This document shows positions 34,732-43,318 of a stretch of 64,000 bases of DNA, piece by piece. Source of the DNA: SFLA01 sp045595165 (GTDB taxonomy: Bacteria > Bacillota > Clostridia > Oscillospirales > CAG-382); NCBI GenBank assembly GCA_045595165.1, contig JAZNZY010000019.1, positions 98,620 through 162,619 of the forward strand. The letters run 5' to 3'. The translations under genes were made by a program, and so were the position numbers. A model generated the notes under the pieces. That model worked only from the letters and a program-made list of their open reading frames with translations, searched no databases and had not been told where the DNA came from. Numbering within the stretch: position 1 is the stretch's first letter; each line of letters opens with the position of its first letter.

Positions 34732-36165
34732 TTAAACTTTCAATTCACTCTCTGAACCGCCCACAAAATATTTATCTATTATGGGCTGTGCCACGTCTTG
34801 TATGAATTCTTCCGTCTGATGTACGCTTCTGCCAATGTATTTTTCGGGCTGGAGCAGGGAGTTTATCTCTTCTTCCGTAAGTCCGAAGGCACTGTCTTCG
34901 GCAATACGCTTTATAAGGTCGTTTTCTTTACCTTCCAGCTTTACGTTTGCGGCGGCGGCGTGGGAATGAACACGCAGTCTTTCGTGTAATTCCTGTCTGT
35001 CACCGCCCGCTTCAACGGCGCGCATCATAATATTCTCTGTCGCCATAAAGGGAAGCTTTTCCATTACACGGCGGTTTATAACCTTATCGTAAACCACCAT
35101 ACCGGAGGTTACGTTAATATAAATATTGAGTATTGCGTCTATTGCGAGGAAGGCTTCGGAGGTGGATATACGTCTGTTTGCGGAATCGTCCAGAGTGCGC
35201 TCAAACCACTGTGTACCTGCGGTGAAAGCGGGGTTAAGAGAATCGGTAATAACGTATCTCGCCAAAGCGGAAATTCGCTCGCATCTCATGGGATTACGCT
35301 TGTAAGGCATTGCGGAGGAGCCTACCTGGCTCTTTCCGAAGGGCTCTTCAATTTCTTCAAAGGACTGAAGTAATCTCATATCGTTGGAGAACTTGTATGC
35401 GCTTTGTGCAAATCCCGAAAGCACGGAAAGGAAGTATGCGTCTACTTTTCTGGAATAGGTCTGTCCGGAAACCGCCACAACACCGTCAAATCCGTAATCT
35501 GCGGCAATAAGCTCTTCAACCTTTTTAACCTTTTCCTCGTCACCTCCGAAAAGCTCCATAAAGCTTGCCTGGGTTCCGGTAGTACCCTTGGAGCCCAGCA
35601 TTTTAAGCTGACTCACTCTGTGCTCCAATTCGGTTATATCCATAGACAGTTCGTACATCCACAAGGTTGCGCGTTTGCCCACCGTGGTAAGCTGTGCGGG
35701 CTGAAGATGAGTGTATGCGAGGCAGGGGAGGGATTTGTACTTTTCGGCAAACTCCGCCAGATTTTTCATAACCGCGGCGGCTTTCTTAAGCACTATCTCG
35801 GACGCCTGCTTTAAAATTATCACGTCGGTGTTATCGCCCACGTAACAGCTTGTTGCGCCGAGATGGATAATAGGCTCTGCCTTGGGGCACTGCTCGCCAA
35901 AGGTGTGAATGTGCGCCATAACGTCGTGACGTACCTTTCTTTCCCATTCGGCGGCTCTTTCGTAGTCCACGTCGTCCTTGTTTGCTTCCATCTGGGCAAT
36001 CTGCTCGTCGGTTATATTAAGACCGCACGCCTTTTCTGCTTTTGCCAGGGATATCCACAGCTTTCTCCAGGTACGGAACTTGTTGTTATCGGAGAAAACG
36101 TATTGCATCTCGTCGCTGGCATAGCGGGTGGAAAGGGGAGATATATATCTGTCGTGTCTGTCCAT
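34732..36165 (-). CDS. purB: Adenylosuccinate lyase
   Basis: Catalyses two fumarate-releasing steps: SAICAR to AICAR, and adenylosuccinate to AMP. 477 residues of the fumarase/aspartase superfamily: LGATSCYVGDNTD, THLQPAQ, and the signature loop GSSAMPYKRNP (about 289-299) with its mobile serine. Three bp behind the purO stop codon, typical of tight coupling in this operon. Confidence 0.96.
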   Translation of the reverse strand: MDRHDRYISPLSTRYASDEMQYVFSDNNKFRTWRKLWISLAKAEKACGLNITDEQIAQMEANKDDVDYERAAEWERKVRHDVMAHIHTFGEQCPKAEPIIHLGATSCYVGDNTDVIILKQASEIVLKKAAAVMKNLAEFAEKYKSLPCLAYTHLQPAQLTTVGKRATLWMYELSMDITELEHRVSQLKMLGSKGTTGTQASFMELFGGDEEKVKKVEELIAADYGFDGVVAVSGQTYSRKVDAYFLSVLSGFAQSAYKFSNDMRLLQSFEEIEEPFGKSQVGSSAMPYKRNPMRCERISALARYVITDSLNPAFTAGTQWFERTLDDSANRRISTSEAFLAIDAILNIYINVTSGMVVYDKVINRRVMEKLPFMATENIMMRAVEAGGDRQELHERLRVHSHAAAANVKLEGKENDLIKRIAEDSAFGLTEEEINSLLQPEKYIGRSVHQTEEFIQDVAQPIIDKYFVGGSESELKV

Positions 36166-36168
36166 AAA

Positions 36169-36891
36169 TTAAATACCGTTTTTGTTTATTATCATATCCG
36201 TCTTGCTTCCGTCTGCAAGGCAGGTGTATCTTACGTAAAGGGATATCTTGTTTTCTTCGTTAAGAGAGGACCATATTTCGTTTGCAAAGGCTTCCATATC
36301 GCCGTTTATCTTCACTCTCTTGGGCTCGCCGGTGAAGGTGGGAAGGGGATTTCCGTCGCCGTTGTAGGTGTGGATAAAGTGTCCCAGACCTGCTGTGGGG
36401 GCATAGGAATAAGTAAAGCGGTTGCAGGCAGTACCTTCGGGGTCTGCGGATTTAAGTATGCTCAATTTATAGGAATATCCGTTTTCGAAATCCTGCAGTA
36501 TGGAAATTCTGGGGGTGAGATTGGGTGCATCGGGCTCAAAACAACGGGTTTCAAGCCCTTTTTCAAAGGTTTCACCCTTTGCAAGAAAATCGTATACCGT
36601 GTCGGTCTGGTCGCCGTTGGTGGTAATAAGCTTGTTTTCAAACTTTCTGCAAGCGGCGTAAATGATAAGGGAAGGATCCTTTACCTTGCTTTCGTCGTAA
36701 GCCTTGGTAATTATCGCGCCGTCTTCACGGAGTGCGAATACACGGTTGCGGGAGTTTTCGCTTCTTCCCATTATAAAGTATGCGGTAACCGCATATTTTC
36801 CGCTTTCGTCAAGTCCTGCTATAATACCTCTGCCGGGGTAAGGGTTGTTGCCAACCAGTTCGTTTATTGTATAAGATTCGTATACGCTCAT
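36169..36891 (-). CDS. purO: PurO-type IMP cyclohydrolase
   Basis: Closes FAICAR to IMP, the last step to IMP. 240 residues. NNPYPGRGIIAGLDESGKYAVTAYFIMGRS at the N-terminus, containing the family's NPYPGRG and the following GRSxxSRNR core, matches the PurO (IMP_cyclohyd) family first described in archaea and unrelated to the PurH cyclohydrolase domain. AAGGAG lies ten bases upstream. Its place beside a stand-alone AICAR transformylase explains how the pathway is completed without a bifunctional PurH. Confidence 0.9.
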   Translation of the reverse strand: MSVYESYTINELVGNNPYPGRGIIAGLDESGKYAVTAYFIMGRSENSRNRVFALREDGAIITKAYDESKVKDPSLIIYAACRKFENKLITTNGDQTDTVYDFLAKGETFEKGLETRCFEPDAPNLTPRISILQDFENGYSYKLSILKSADPEGTACNRFTYSYAPTAGLGHFIHTYNGDGNPLPTFTGEPKRVKINGDMEAFANEIWSSLNEENKISLYVRYTCLADGSKTDMIINKNGI

Positions 36892-36895
36892 TTTC

Positions 36896-37504
36896 TTATT
36901 CTCCTTTTTCTTTCATAATCCGTGCGGAAACCTTTTCCGCAGCAAGAGGAAGTATTATCCATTCCGCCTGCTCCATAACTCTTCTTTGCAGGGTTTCGGG
37001 TGTGTCGCCGTCCAGAACGTCCACAGCCTTCTGGGCGATAATTTCGCCGCCGTCGCAGATTTCGTTTACAAAGTGTACCGTTGCTCCCGTTACCTTAACG
37101 CCTTTCGCCAAAGCCGCTTCGTGTACGCGGAGTCCGTAATATCCCTCTCCGCAAAAAGAAGGGATAAGTGCGGGGTGAACGTTTATTATACGGTTGGGAT
37201 ACCGCTTTGTAAAATTCTCGCTTAATATGCACATAAATCCGGCAAGTATAATTATTTCTGCCTTTACTTCGGTCAAAATGCGCACAAGCTCATCCTCAAA
37301 GCCTGCTCCAAGCTGTTTTTTGTTTGCAACGTAGCCTTTAATACCTGCGTTTTCGGCGCGGATAAGGGCATACACACCGGGCTTGTTGGATATTACGGCA
37401 ACGATTTCGCCGCTTTTTATAATTCCGCTGTTTTGTGCATCTATAGGCGCCTGCAGATTAGTGCCGCCGCCGGATACCAAAACCGCAATTTTTGTTTTTT
37501 CCAT
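36896..37504 (-). CDS. purN: Phosphoribosylglycinamide formyltransferase
   Basis: Step 3: GAR + 10-formyl-THF to FGAR. 202 residues with the GART fold: VLVSGGGTNLQA at the N-terminus (phosphate loop), the catalytic NVHPALIPSF (Asn and His) and the later Asp in NEICDGGEI. The folate-dependent PurN form is consistent with fhs in the same operon. Lies between purM and purO with spacings of 12 and 4 bp. Confidence 0.96.
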   Translation of the reverse strand: MEKTKIAVLVSGGGTNLQAPIDAQNSGIIKSGEIVAVISNKPGVYALIRAENAGIKGYVANKKQLGAGFEDELVRILTEVKAEIIILAGFMCILSENFTKRYPNRIINVHPALIPSFCGEGYYGLRVHEAALAKGVKVTGATVHFVNEICDGGEIIAQKAVDVLDGDTPETLQRRVMEQAEWIILPLAAEKVSARIMKEKGE

Positions 37505-37516
37505 ATATCATCTTCC

Positions 37517-38566
37517 TCAAGCAATGATAATCTTATCTTCGCCTTCGGAAACAGTGCCGATCACGTAAGCATCCTCGCCGTTTGCTTTAAGCACTTCCAA
37601 AGCTGTATCCACGTCCTCGGGAGCGACTACGATGCTCATACCCACACCCATATTATAAGTATTGAACATATCTCTTTCGGGAATGTTGCCGTCCTTTGCG
37701 ATAACGTCGAATATGGGAAGCACCTTTACTGCGCTTCTGTCGATATTAGCGCAAAGTCCGTCGGGCACGGAACGGGGAATGTTTTCGTAAAATCCGCCGC
37801 CGGTGATGTGGGAAATACCCTTAACGTCAACCTTTTCAAGAAGTGCAAGCACGGGCTTAACGTAAATCTTTGTGGGAACAAGGAGGGCATCCGCTACCGT
37901 CTTTCCGCCAAGCTCTTCACGGGGCACGTAAAGATTGGGATTGTTGTTATCTATATCGAACACCTTGCGGCAAAGAGAAAATCCGTTGGAATGGATACCG
38001 GTAGAGGGAAGGGCGATAATAATGTCCCCTGCTGCCATTTTTGTGTTATCTATAATCTTCTTTTTGTCTACCACACCCACGGTAAAGCCCGCAAGGTCGT
38101 ATTCGTCTTCAGGCATCATACCGGGATGCTCTGCGGTTTCTCCGCCGATAAGTGCGCATCCGGACTGAACACAGCCCTCTGCAACGCCTGCAACCAATTC
38201 CGCAATACGCTCGGGCACGTTTTTACCGCAAGCGATGTAATCCAGGAAGAACAAAGGCTTTGCACCTACGCAGATAACGTCGTTAACGCACATTGCCACG
38301 CAGTCGATACCGATAGTATCGTGCTTATCGGTAAGTATGGCAAGCTTTAATTTGGTTCCGACACCGTCGGTACCGGAAACCAGCACGGGTTCTTCCATAC
38401 CTGCGATATTCAGTCCAAAGCATCCGCCGAAACCGCCTACGTCGTCAAGACAGCCTTCGTTACGGGTGCGGGCAACGTGTTTTTTCATAAGCTCAACGGC
38501 CTTGTAGCCTGCGGTTATATCCACGCCTGCCTTGGCGTAGCTTTCGGAATAGGAATTGGAATGCAT
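37517..38566 (-). CDS. purM: Phosphoribosylformylglycinamidine cyclo-ligase (AIR synthetase)
   Basis: Step 5: FGAM + ATP to AIR. 349 residues: SYAKAGVDITAGYKAV at the start, SGTDGVGTKLK, GGETAEHPGMM and HITGGGFYENIPR are the conserved PurM blocks. It is separated from purF by about 200 bp filled with a dispersed GGGGTCCCC-type element, the only large gap inside the operon. Confidence 0.97.
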   Translation of the reverse strand: MHSNSYSESYAKAGVDITAGYKAVELMKKHVARTRNEGCLDDVGGFGGCFGLNIAGMEEPVLVSGTDGVGTKLKLAILTDKHDTIGIDCVAMCVNDVICVGAKPLFFLDYIACGKNVPERIAELVAGVAEGCVQSGCALIGGETAEHPGMMPEDEYDLAGFTVGVVDKKKIIDNTKMAAGDIIIALPSTGIHSNGFSLCRKVFDIDNNNPNLYVPREELGGKTVADALLVPTKIYVKPVLALLEKVDVKGISHITGGGFYENIPRSVPDGLCANIDRSAVKVLPIFDVIAKDGNIPERDMFNTYNMGVGMSIVVAPEDVDTALEVLKANGEDAYVIGTVSEGEDKIIIA

Positions 38567-38635
38567 AATATATCTCCTTCTGCCGTAAAAACGGCGGGTG
38601 TTTTAAATGTTTATTGTGTATTAATAATTCCTTGT

Positions 38636-38775
38636 GGGGTTTTTCGGGGTGCTTTTTTAGGGGTGTTTTCTTTCGGGGTCCCCGCAAAAGCGTTTTTCAA
38701 AGTGTTTTCTTTTGTCTGCAGGGGTGTTTCGTGAAACACCCGTACTTATCTGAAAAACCTTTTGTGGGGTGATTA
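38636..38775. repeat. GGGGTCCCCG composite element inside the purine operon (copy c)
   Basis: Contains GGGGTGCTTTTTTAGGGGTG, TCGGGGTCCCCGCAAAAGCG, a GGGTGTTTCgtgAAACACCC hairpin and AACCTTTTGTGGGGTGATT. The final GGGGTGATTA includes the purF stop codon (TAA on the minus strand). About 110 bp match the element at 56048-56150 with few differences. Confidence 0.8.
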
Positions 38776-40197
38776 TTCTTTTCCGGTCCAACAATAGGTG
38801 CATAATTTACAGGGCTCAATGCCTATTGCTTTTAAGATACCGTCAAGGGATTGGAAGTTAAGGGAAGAGAAGTTGAATTTATCGCTTATAGTCTTTGCGA
38901 GGCGCTTTCCTCTTTCGGATGAAGAATCGGAATATTCGTCTATATATTTAAGACCCTCTTCGCCTTCCAGCTCTATTATGGTACGGCGGGCGATCAGCTC
39001 CAGCTCGTGTCTGCCTCTGGAAAAGTTAAGGTATTTACAGTTATACATAATAGGAGGACAAGCACTGCGCATATGAACCTCCTTCGCGCCGTTGGCGTAA
39101 AGGAAATCCACCGTTTCCTGAAGTTGTGTGCCTCTTACAATGGAATCGTCCACGAAAAGCAGTTTTTTGTCCTTTATAAGCTCGGGCACGGGGAGCTGCT
39201 TCATCTTCGCGATACGGTTTCTGTCCACCTGCTTTGCGGGGGTAAAGCTTCTCTGCCAGGTGGGAGTGTATTTAATAAAGGGACGGGCAAAGGGAGCGTG
39301 GCTTTTGTTGGCATATCCTATAGCGTGGGGAGTGCCGGAATCGGGCACACCGCTTACGTAATCAATATCCTGCGCCATACCGCACTCTTTATCGTACTCT
39401 GCCATTATTTCGCCGTTGCGGTAGCGCATAAGCTCTACGTTGACGCCCTCATAGCTGGATGTGGAGTATCCGTAATAGGACCAAAGGAACGCGCATATCT
39501 TCATTTCCTTGCCGGGTTCGGCAAGACGTGTCATACTGTCCTTGGTTATTTCAACTATTTCGCCGGGGCCCAGCTCACATACCTTTTCGTAACCCAGCTT
39601 CTGGCAGGCGAAGGGCTCAAGAGATGCGCAATAACCGCCATCGTTTTTGCCAATGGATACGGGTGTTCTGCCCAATCTGTCCCTGGCGGCGATAATACTG
39701 CCGTCATCCTTGAGTATGAGCAGAGAAAGACTGCCCTGTATCTGCTCCTGAACGAACTTTATTCCTTCGGCAAAGTTTTCCTTACGGCTTATAAGCGCCG
39801 CCGCAAGGTCGGTGGAGTTTACCGCACCGCTTGTCATTGCGTTGAAATGTCCGTTCACTTCCGAAAAATATTTATCTATAAGCTCGTCCGAATTGTTTAT
39901 AGCGCCTACGGTGCATATTGCAAACTTGCCCAACGCGGAACGTATAAGTAGGGGCTGAGGGTCACTGTCGCTTATACAGCCGATAGCGGACGTGCCTGAC
40001 ATTTCTTCAAAAATGTGCTCGAATTTTGTTCTGAAAGGGGAGTTTTCTATATTATGAATCTCCCTCTGCAATCCCTTTTCGGGATCAAATGCCGCCATAC
40101 CTCCGCGGCGGGTACCTAAATGAGAGTGATAATCCGTTCCGAAGAACACGTCTTCGATCGCATCGTGATTGCAAGCGGCACCAAAAAATCCGCCCAT
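38773..40197 (-). CDS. purF: Amidophosphoribosyltransferase-like protein lacking the N-terminal Cys
   Basis: First committed step, PRPP + Gln (or ammonia) to phosphoribosylamine. 474 residues with an Ntn glutaminase-type domain (THLGTRRGG-like HLGTRRGGMAA near 27-37) and a PRTase domain with PRPP loop LLFVDDSIVRGTQ. The C-terminal LCTYCWTG pair resembles the [4Fe-4S] ligands of Bacillus PurF. The start reads MGGFFGAACN, so the usual nucleophilic Cys directly after Met is missing; an in-frame TGA just upstream excludes a longer form. Glutamine use is therefore uncertain; the first cysteine is residue 9. Follows purE. Confidence 0.9.
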   Translation of the reverse strand: MGGFFGAACNHDAIEDVFFGTDYHSHLGTRRGGMAAFDPEKGLQREIHNIENSPFRTKFEHIFEEMSGTSAIGCISDSDPQPLLIRSALGKFAICTVGAINNSDELIDKYFSEVNGHFNAMTSGAVNSTDLAAALISRKENFAEGIKFVQEQIQGSLSLLILKDDGSIIAARDRLGRTPVSIGKNDGGYCASLEPFACQKLGYEKVCELGPGEIVEITKDSMTRLAEPGKEMKICAFLWSYYGYSTSSYEGVNVELMRYRNGEIMAEYDKECGMAQDIDYVSGVPDSGTPHAIGYANKSHAPFARPFIKYTPTWQRSFTPAKQVDRNRIAKMKQLPVPELIKDKKLLFVDDSIVRGTQLQETVDFLYANGAKEVHMRSACPPIMYNCKYLNFSRGRHELELIARRTIIELEGEEGLKYIDEYSDSSSERGKRLAKTISDKFNFSSLNFQSLDGILKAIGIEPCKLCTYCWTGKE

Positions 40198-40236
40198 ATA
40201 TCTTCAACTGCCTTTCCGAAAAAGAGAATAAATGTG

Positions 40237-40719
40237 TTAACCGTTAATAGCCGCGTCTTTTGCCAAAACCTTTTCGGCGTCGGACATCCGCTTTGCGTCA
40301 AGCTTTGCCGCCAGCTCGTCGTCGGAAAGGGCTATCATCTGTGCCGCAAGGAGAGCCGCGTTTACTGCGCCGTCCACAGCCACGGTGGCAACGGGAATTC
40401 CGGAGGGCATCTGTACGGTGGAAAGAAGTGCATCCAGCCCGTTGAATTTGCCTGCACTTATGGGAATTCCGATAACGGGCAGAGTGGTTGCGGCGGCAAC
40501 CGCACCTGCAAGATGAGCCGCCATTCCTGCGGCGCATATCATTACACCGTATCCGTTCTTTCTTGCTTCCATAGCAAAAAGACGCACCTGCTCCGGCGTT
40601 CTGTGTGCCGATAACACGCGCATCGTATAAGGTATTCCCAATCCTGCAAGAGTATCCGCTGCTTTGGATACTACGGGCATATCGCTGTCGCTTCCCATAA
40701 TGATTGCAACTTTTTTCAT
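40237..40719 (-). CDS. purE: N5-carboxyaminoimidazole ribonucleotide mutase, class I PurE
   Basis: Carboxylation step AIR/N5-CAIR to CAIR. 160 residues from the ATG at 40719, which has GGAGG nine bases upstream. The core is IIMGSDSDMPV and LSAHRTPE (catalytic His), followed by ICAAGMAAHLAG. In class I enzymes PurK usually makes the substrate; no purK is in this operon, nor is purC for the next step. First gene of the operon, directly behind a ZTP riboswitch. Confidence 0.96.
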   Translation of the reverse strand: MKKVAIIMGSDSDMPVVSKAADTLAGLGIPYTMRVLSAHRTPEQVRLFAMEARKNGYGVMICAAGMAAHLAGAVAAATTLPVIGIPISAGKFNGLDALLSTVQMPSGIPVATVAVDGAVNAALLAAQMIALSDDELAAKLDAKRMSDAEKVLAKDAAING

Positions 40720-40753
40720 AAATCGTATCCTCCGAATAAACATATATTAAATC

Positions 40754-40870
40754 AAAAAAGACAGTCCTATGCCGTGTATAAAATACGCTTAGGGCTGCCC
40801 AGACGGTCGGCTTTTATTTCGCCTTGCTCCCTTGCGTTGATTCGCAAAAAAACCGTCAGTTACAAAGCGA
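40754..40870 (-). promoter_or_regulatory. ZTP (pfl) riboswitch with terminator expression platform
   Basis: On the minus strand the leader has AACUGACGGU, hairpin UUGCG...CGCAA followed by GGGAGC, then GCCGACCGUCUGGGCA, the hallmark 3' end of the pfl motif that senses the purine intermediate ZMP/ZTP. The GGGCAGCCCUA part can also pair with UAGGACUGUC (one mismatch) directly before UUUUUU, giving a terminator that excludes the complete aptamer. Ligand binding should therefore allow readthrough into purE. This matches the family's ON logic for purine synthesis genes. Confidence 0.9.
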
Positions 40871-40887
40871 TTTCAAATATCGCTTAT

Positions 40888-40916
40888 ATAATAACATATA
40901 TTGAAGAAAAAGTAAA
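40888..40916 (-). promoter_or_regulatory. Promoter of the purine operon
   Basis: Minus-strand TTTACT, 17-bp spacer, TATTAT, located just upstream of the riboswitch aptamer. Confidence 0.65.
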
Positions 40917-41132
40917 TACCATACCGTATTTTTATATGACGAATTTCGGCTTTATTTTGCACCGCGTTTTTTCTTTTTTGAACAAAACCGTTTTCGGATA
41001 TTTCTTCCGCTTTCTCTCTTTTGTGTTTTGTATAGTGAGATTATTTATGCAAAAAACGAAGGACTGTGTTTGTAATTTATGGTTTTTTATGCAATTTCTC
41101 GGAAAAAATATTTGATTTTTATTCAAAAGGGG
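40917..41132. other. AT-rich intergenic DNA between divergent pur and liv operons
   Basis: I see no gene, RNA or repeat here apart from the promoters at its two ends. The AT-rich ORFs that cross it have no ribosome site and overlap the riboswitch. Confidence 0.5.
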
Positions 41133-41161
41133 TTGACAAAACGTATCTTCGGGTATAAAAT
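41133..41161 (+). promoter_or_regulatory. Promoter of the liv operon
   Basis: TTGACA, 17-bp spacer, TAAAAT, 59 bp upstream of the binding-protein ATG at 41220. Confidence 0.85.
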
Positions 41162-41219
41162 GGGCTAACATTTATTTTGTGTGGTTTCAAAACACCTAAT
41201 TTCAGAAAGGATATTCACC

Positions 41220-42368
41220 ATGAAAAAGACAATCAGATTGGTATGCGCAGCTCTGGCACTTGTTCTTTGCCTGCTTTGCGCTACCGCTTGCGGAGATACC
41301 AATTATACCGCAAACAACGAAACTTACGTTATCGGCGCTACCGGACCCCTTACCGGTGACGCTTCCGTTTACGGCGTTGCAGTACAGCGCGGCGCTACCA
41401 TCGCTATCGAAGAGATCAATGCGGCAGGCGGACTTAACGGCGTTATGTTCTCCTTCGAAATGGTAGACGATATGGCAGCAGCAGACAAGGCAGCTACCGG
41501 CTACACCTCTCTCTTCGAGAAGGGTATGCAGGTTTCTATCGGCAGCGTTACTTCCGGCTCCTGCGCATCCTTCGCAGCAGAAGCAGCTAACGACGGCGTT
41601 CTGTTTATGACTCCCTCCGCTTCCGCAGAAAACGTTATCGGCGTAAGCGAAAACGCTTTCCGCGTATGCTTCGGCGACGCACAGCAGGGCACTATCGCGG
41701 CTAACACTCTTGCAAAAGATTACAGCAAGATCGGCGTTATCTACGATACCAGCGATCCTTACTCCGCAGGTCTTTACGAAGCCTTCGAAGCACAGATGAC
41801 CGAGCTTGGCAAGGTTAAGGATACCGATTATTTCGTATACACCTTCACCAAGGAAACCAACAAGGACTTCTCCACTCAGGTTTCCGAGCTTCAGTCCAAG
41901 GAATGTGACGTTCTCTTCCTTCCCTTCTACTACACCGAAGCAGCTCTCGTTTGCAAAAAGGCAGCTCAGGTTGGCTTTAACGTTCCCGTTTTCGGATGCG
42001 ACGGTCTTGACGGTATCAAGGATCAGCTTGATGACACCGTAACCGCAGTTATCTCCTACATCACTCCCTTCGACGCAACTTCTGCAAACGTTAAGTCTTT
42101 CGTAGATGTTTACCAGGAAAAGTACGGCGAAGTTCCCAACCAGTTCGCAGCAGACGGCTACGATGCAGTTATGATCATTTATGAAGCAATGAAGGCTGCA
42201 GGCGTTGATGACGTTACCATCTCTGCTTCCGATCTGGCAGACGCTATCCGCCCCATTCTCACCGGCGGCACCTTTAAGTATGACGGTCTTACCGGTAATG
42301 ATATGACTTGGACCACCGCAGGCTCTTGCGAAAAGGCTCCTCAGATTGTAGTTGTAGACCGCGATTAA
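41220..42368 (+). CDS. livJ: Branched-chain amino-acid-type substrate-binding lipoprotein
   Basis: 382 residues. Signal peptide with lipobox CATAC (Cys24). The mature protein is a type I periplasmic-binding fold of the Leu/Ile/Val family: YVIGATGPLTGDASVYG, INAAGGLNGV, IGSVTSGSCA, MTPSASAENV and the later FAADGYDAVMIIYEA. AAAGGA precedes the ATG at 41220. It heads a complete five-gene ABC importer operon with its own promoter; specificity for branched-chain amino acids is inferred from the family. Confidence 0.9.
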   Translation: MKKTIRLVCAALALVLCLLCATACGDTNYTANNETYVIGATGPLTGDASVYGVAVQRGATIAIEEINAAGGLNGVMFSFEMVDDMAAADKAATGYTSLFEKGMQVSIGSVTSGSCASFAAEAANDGVLFMTPSASAENVIGVSENAFRVCFGDAQQGTIAANTLAKDYSKIGVIYDTSDPYSAGLYEAFEAQMTELGKVKDTDYFVYTFTKETNKDFSTQVSELQSKECDVLFLPFYYTEAALVCKKAAQVGFNVPVFGCDGLDGIKDQLDDTVTAVISYITPFDATSANVKSFVDVYQEKYGEVPNQFAADGYDAVMIIYEAMKAAGVDDVTISASDLADAIRPILTGGTFKYDGLTGNDMTWTTAGSCEKAPQIVVVDRD

Positions 42369-42453
42369 TTATAATTTTATCAACTGAATTTTTGCAGAAG
42401 GGCAAAGTAACGTGTGCTTTGCCTTTCTGCGAATTCTTGCTTTAGGAGTATTT

Positions 42454-43317
42454 ATGAATACACTCATCAACGGCCTTTGTCTGGGCGGAATTTACGCCCT
42501 CATAGCGCTGGGCTACACAATGGTATACGGTATCGCAAAGATGCTTAACTTCGCCCACGGAGATATTATAATGGTGGGCGCATACGCTGTTTTCACAACT
42601 TTGAGCATTATGAACCATCCTATTCCCGCAGTAATAGTGGCGGTGATAATTTGTACCGTTCTCGGTATCGCTACGGAGCGAGTGGCATACCGTCCTCTCC
42701 GCGGCGCGTCCCCTCTGGCGGTGCTTATTACGGCTATCGGCGTAAGTTATTTGCTTCAGAGCGTATCTCAGCTCATATACGGCGCAGGCACACGCCCCGT
42801 TTCTATCGGCAACTGGGGCTCTGTTGATGTGATGGGTATATCCATAAGTATTTCTTCTCTCGTTACTTTGGGACTTTGTGTCGTTATTATGGTCGCTCTT
42901 ACCTTGTTTATCAACAAGACCAAGGCAGGTACGGCAATGCTGGCTGTTTCCGAGGACAGAGCCGCCGCTTCCCTTATGGGTATTAACGTAAACGGCATTA
43001 TCACCCTTACCTTTGCTATCGGTTCTGCATTGGCGGCTTGCGCTTCTGTATTCTATCTTATGCAGATTCCCGCAGTAAGCCCCACTTTGGGTGCAATGCC
43101 CGGTATAAAGGCGTTCACCGCGGCGGTTATCGGCGGTATCGGTTCCATTCCCGGCGCAATGGTGGGCGGAATATTGCTCGGCGTTATCGAGAAGATCTGC
43201 TCCAGCATTCCCGCTTTGTCCCCATATACTACCGCTATAGAATTCGGTTTGCTTATACTCATTCTTATGGTCCGTCCTACCGGACTTATGGGCAAGACCA
43301 GAAGGGAGAAGGTATAA
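42454..43317 (+). CDS. livH: LivH-type ABC permease
   Basis: 287 residues, about eight membrane helices. MNTLINGLCLGGIYALIALGY is shortened here to its key features: LINGL, GGIYALIALG and TMVYGI, the hallmark start of LivH permeases; NFAHGDIIMVGAY and the late GGIGSIPGAMVGG loop are the other family signatures. The ATG at 42454 has TAGGAG seven bases upstream. One base separates it from livM. Confidence 0.94.
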   Translation: MNTLINGLCLGGIYALIALGYTMVYGIAKMLNFAHGDIIMVGAYAVFTTLSIMNHPIPAVIVAVIICTVLGIATERVAYRPLRGASPLAVLITAIGVSYLLQSVSQLIYGAGTRPVSIGNWGSVDVMGISISISSLVTLGLCVVIMVALTLFINKTKAGTAMLAVSEDRAAASLMGINVNGIITLTFAIGSALAACASVFYLMQIPAVSPTLGAMPGIKAFTAAVIGGIGSIPGAMVGGILLGVIEKICSSIPALSPYTTAIEFGLLILILMVRPTGLMGKTRREKV

Positions 43318-43318
43318 A

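Noticed and set aside
32310..34805. 831-codon open frame on the plus strand over purD/purH
   Set aside because: It is the mirror of two well-defined minus-strand enzymes; the translated product is low-complexity without domains, ribosome site or promoter. Open antisense frames of this kind recur throughout the window owing to codon bias.
40774..41115. 113-codon plus-strand frame
   Set aside because: Overlaps the ZTP riboswitch antisense, AT-rich, no ribosome site.
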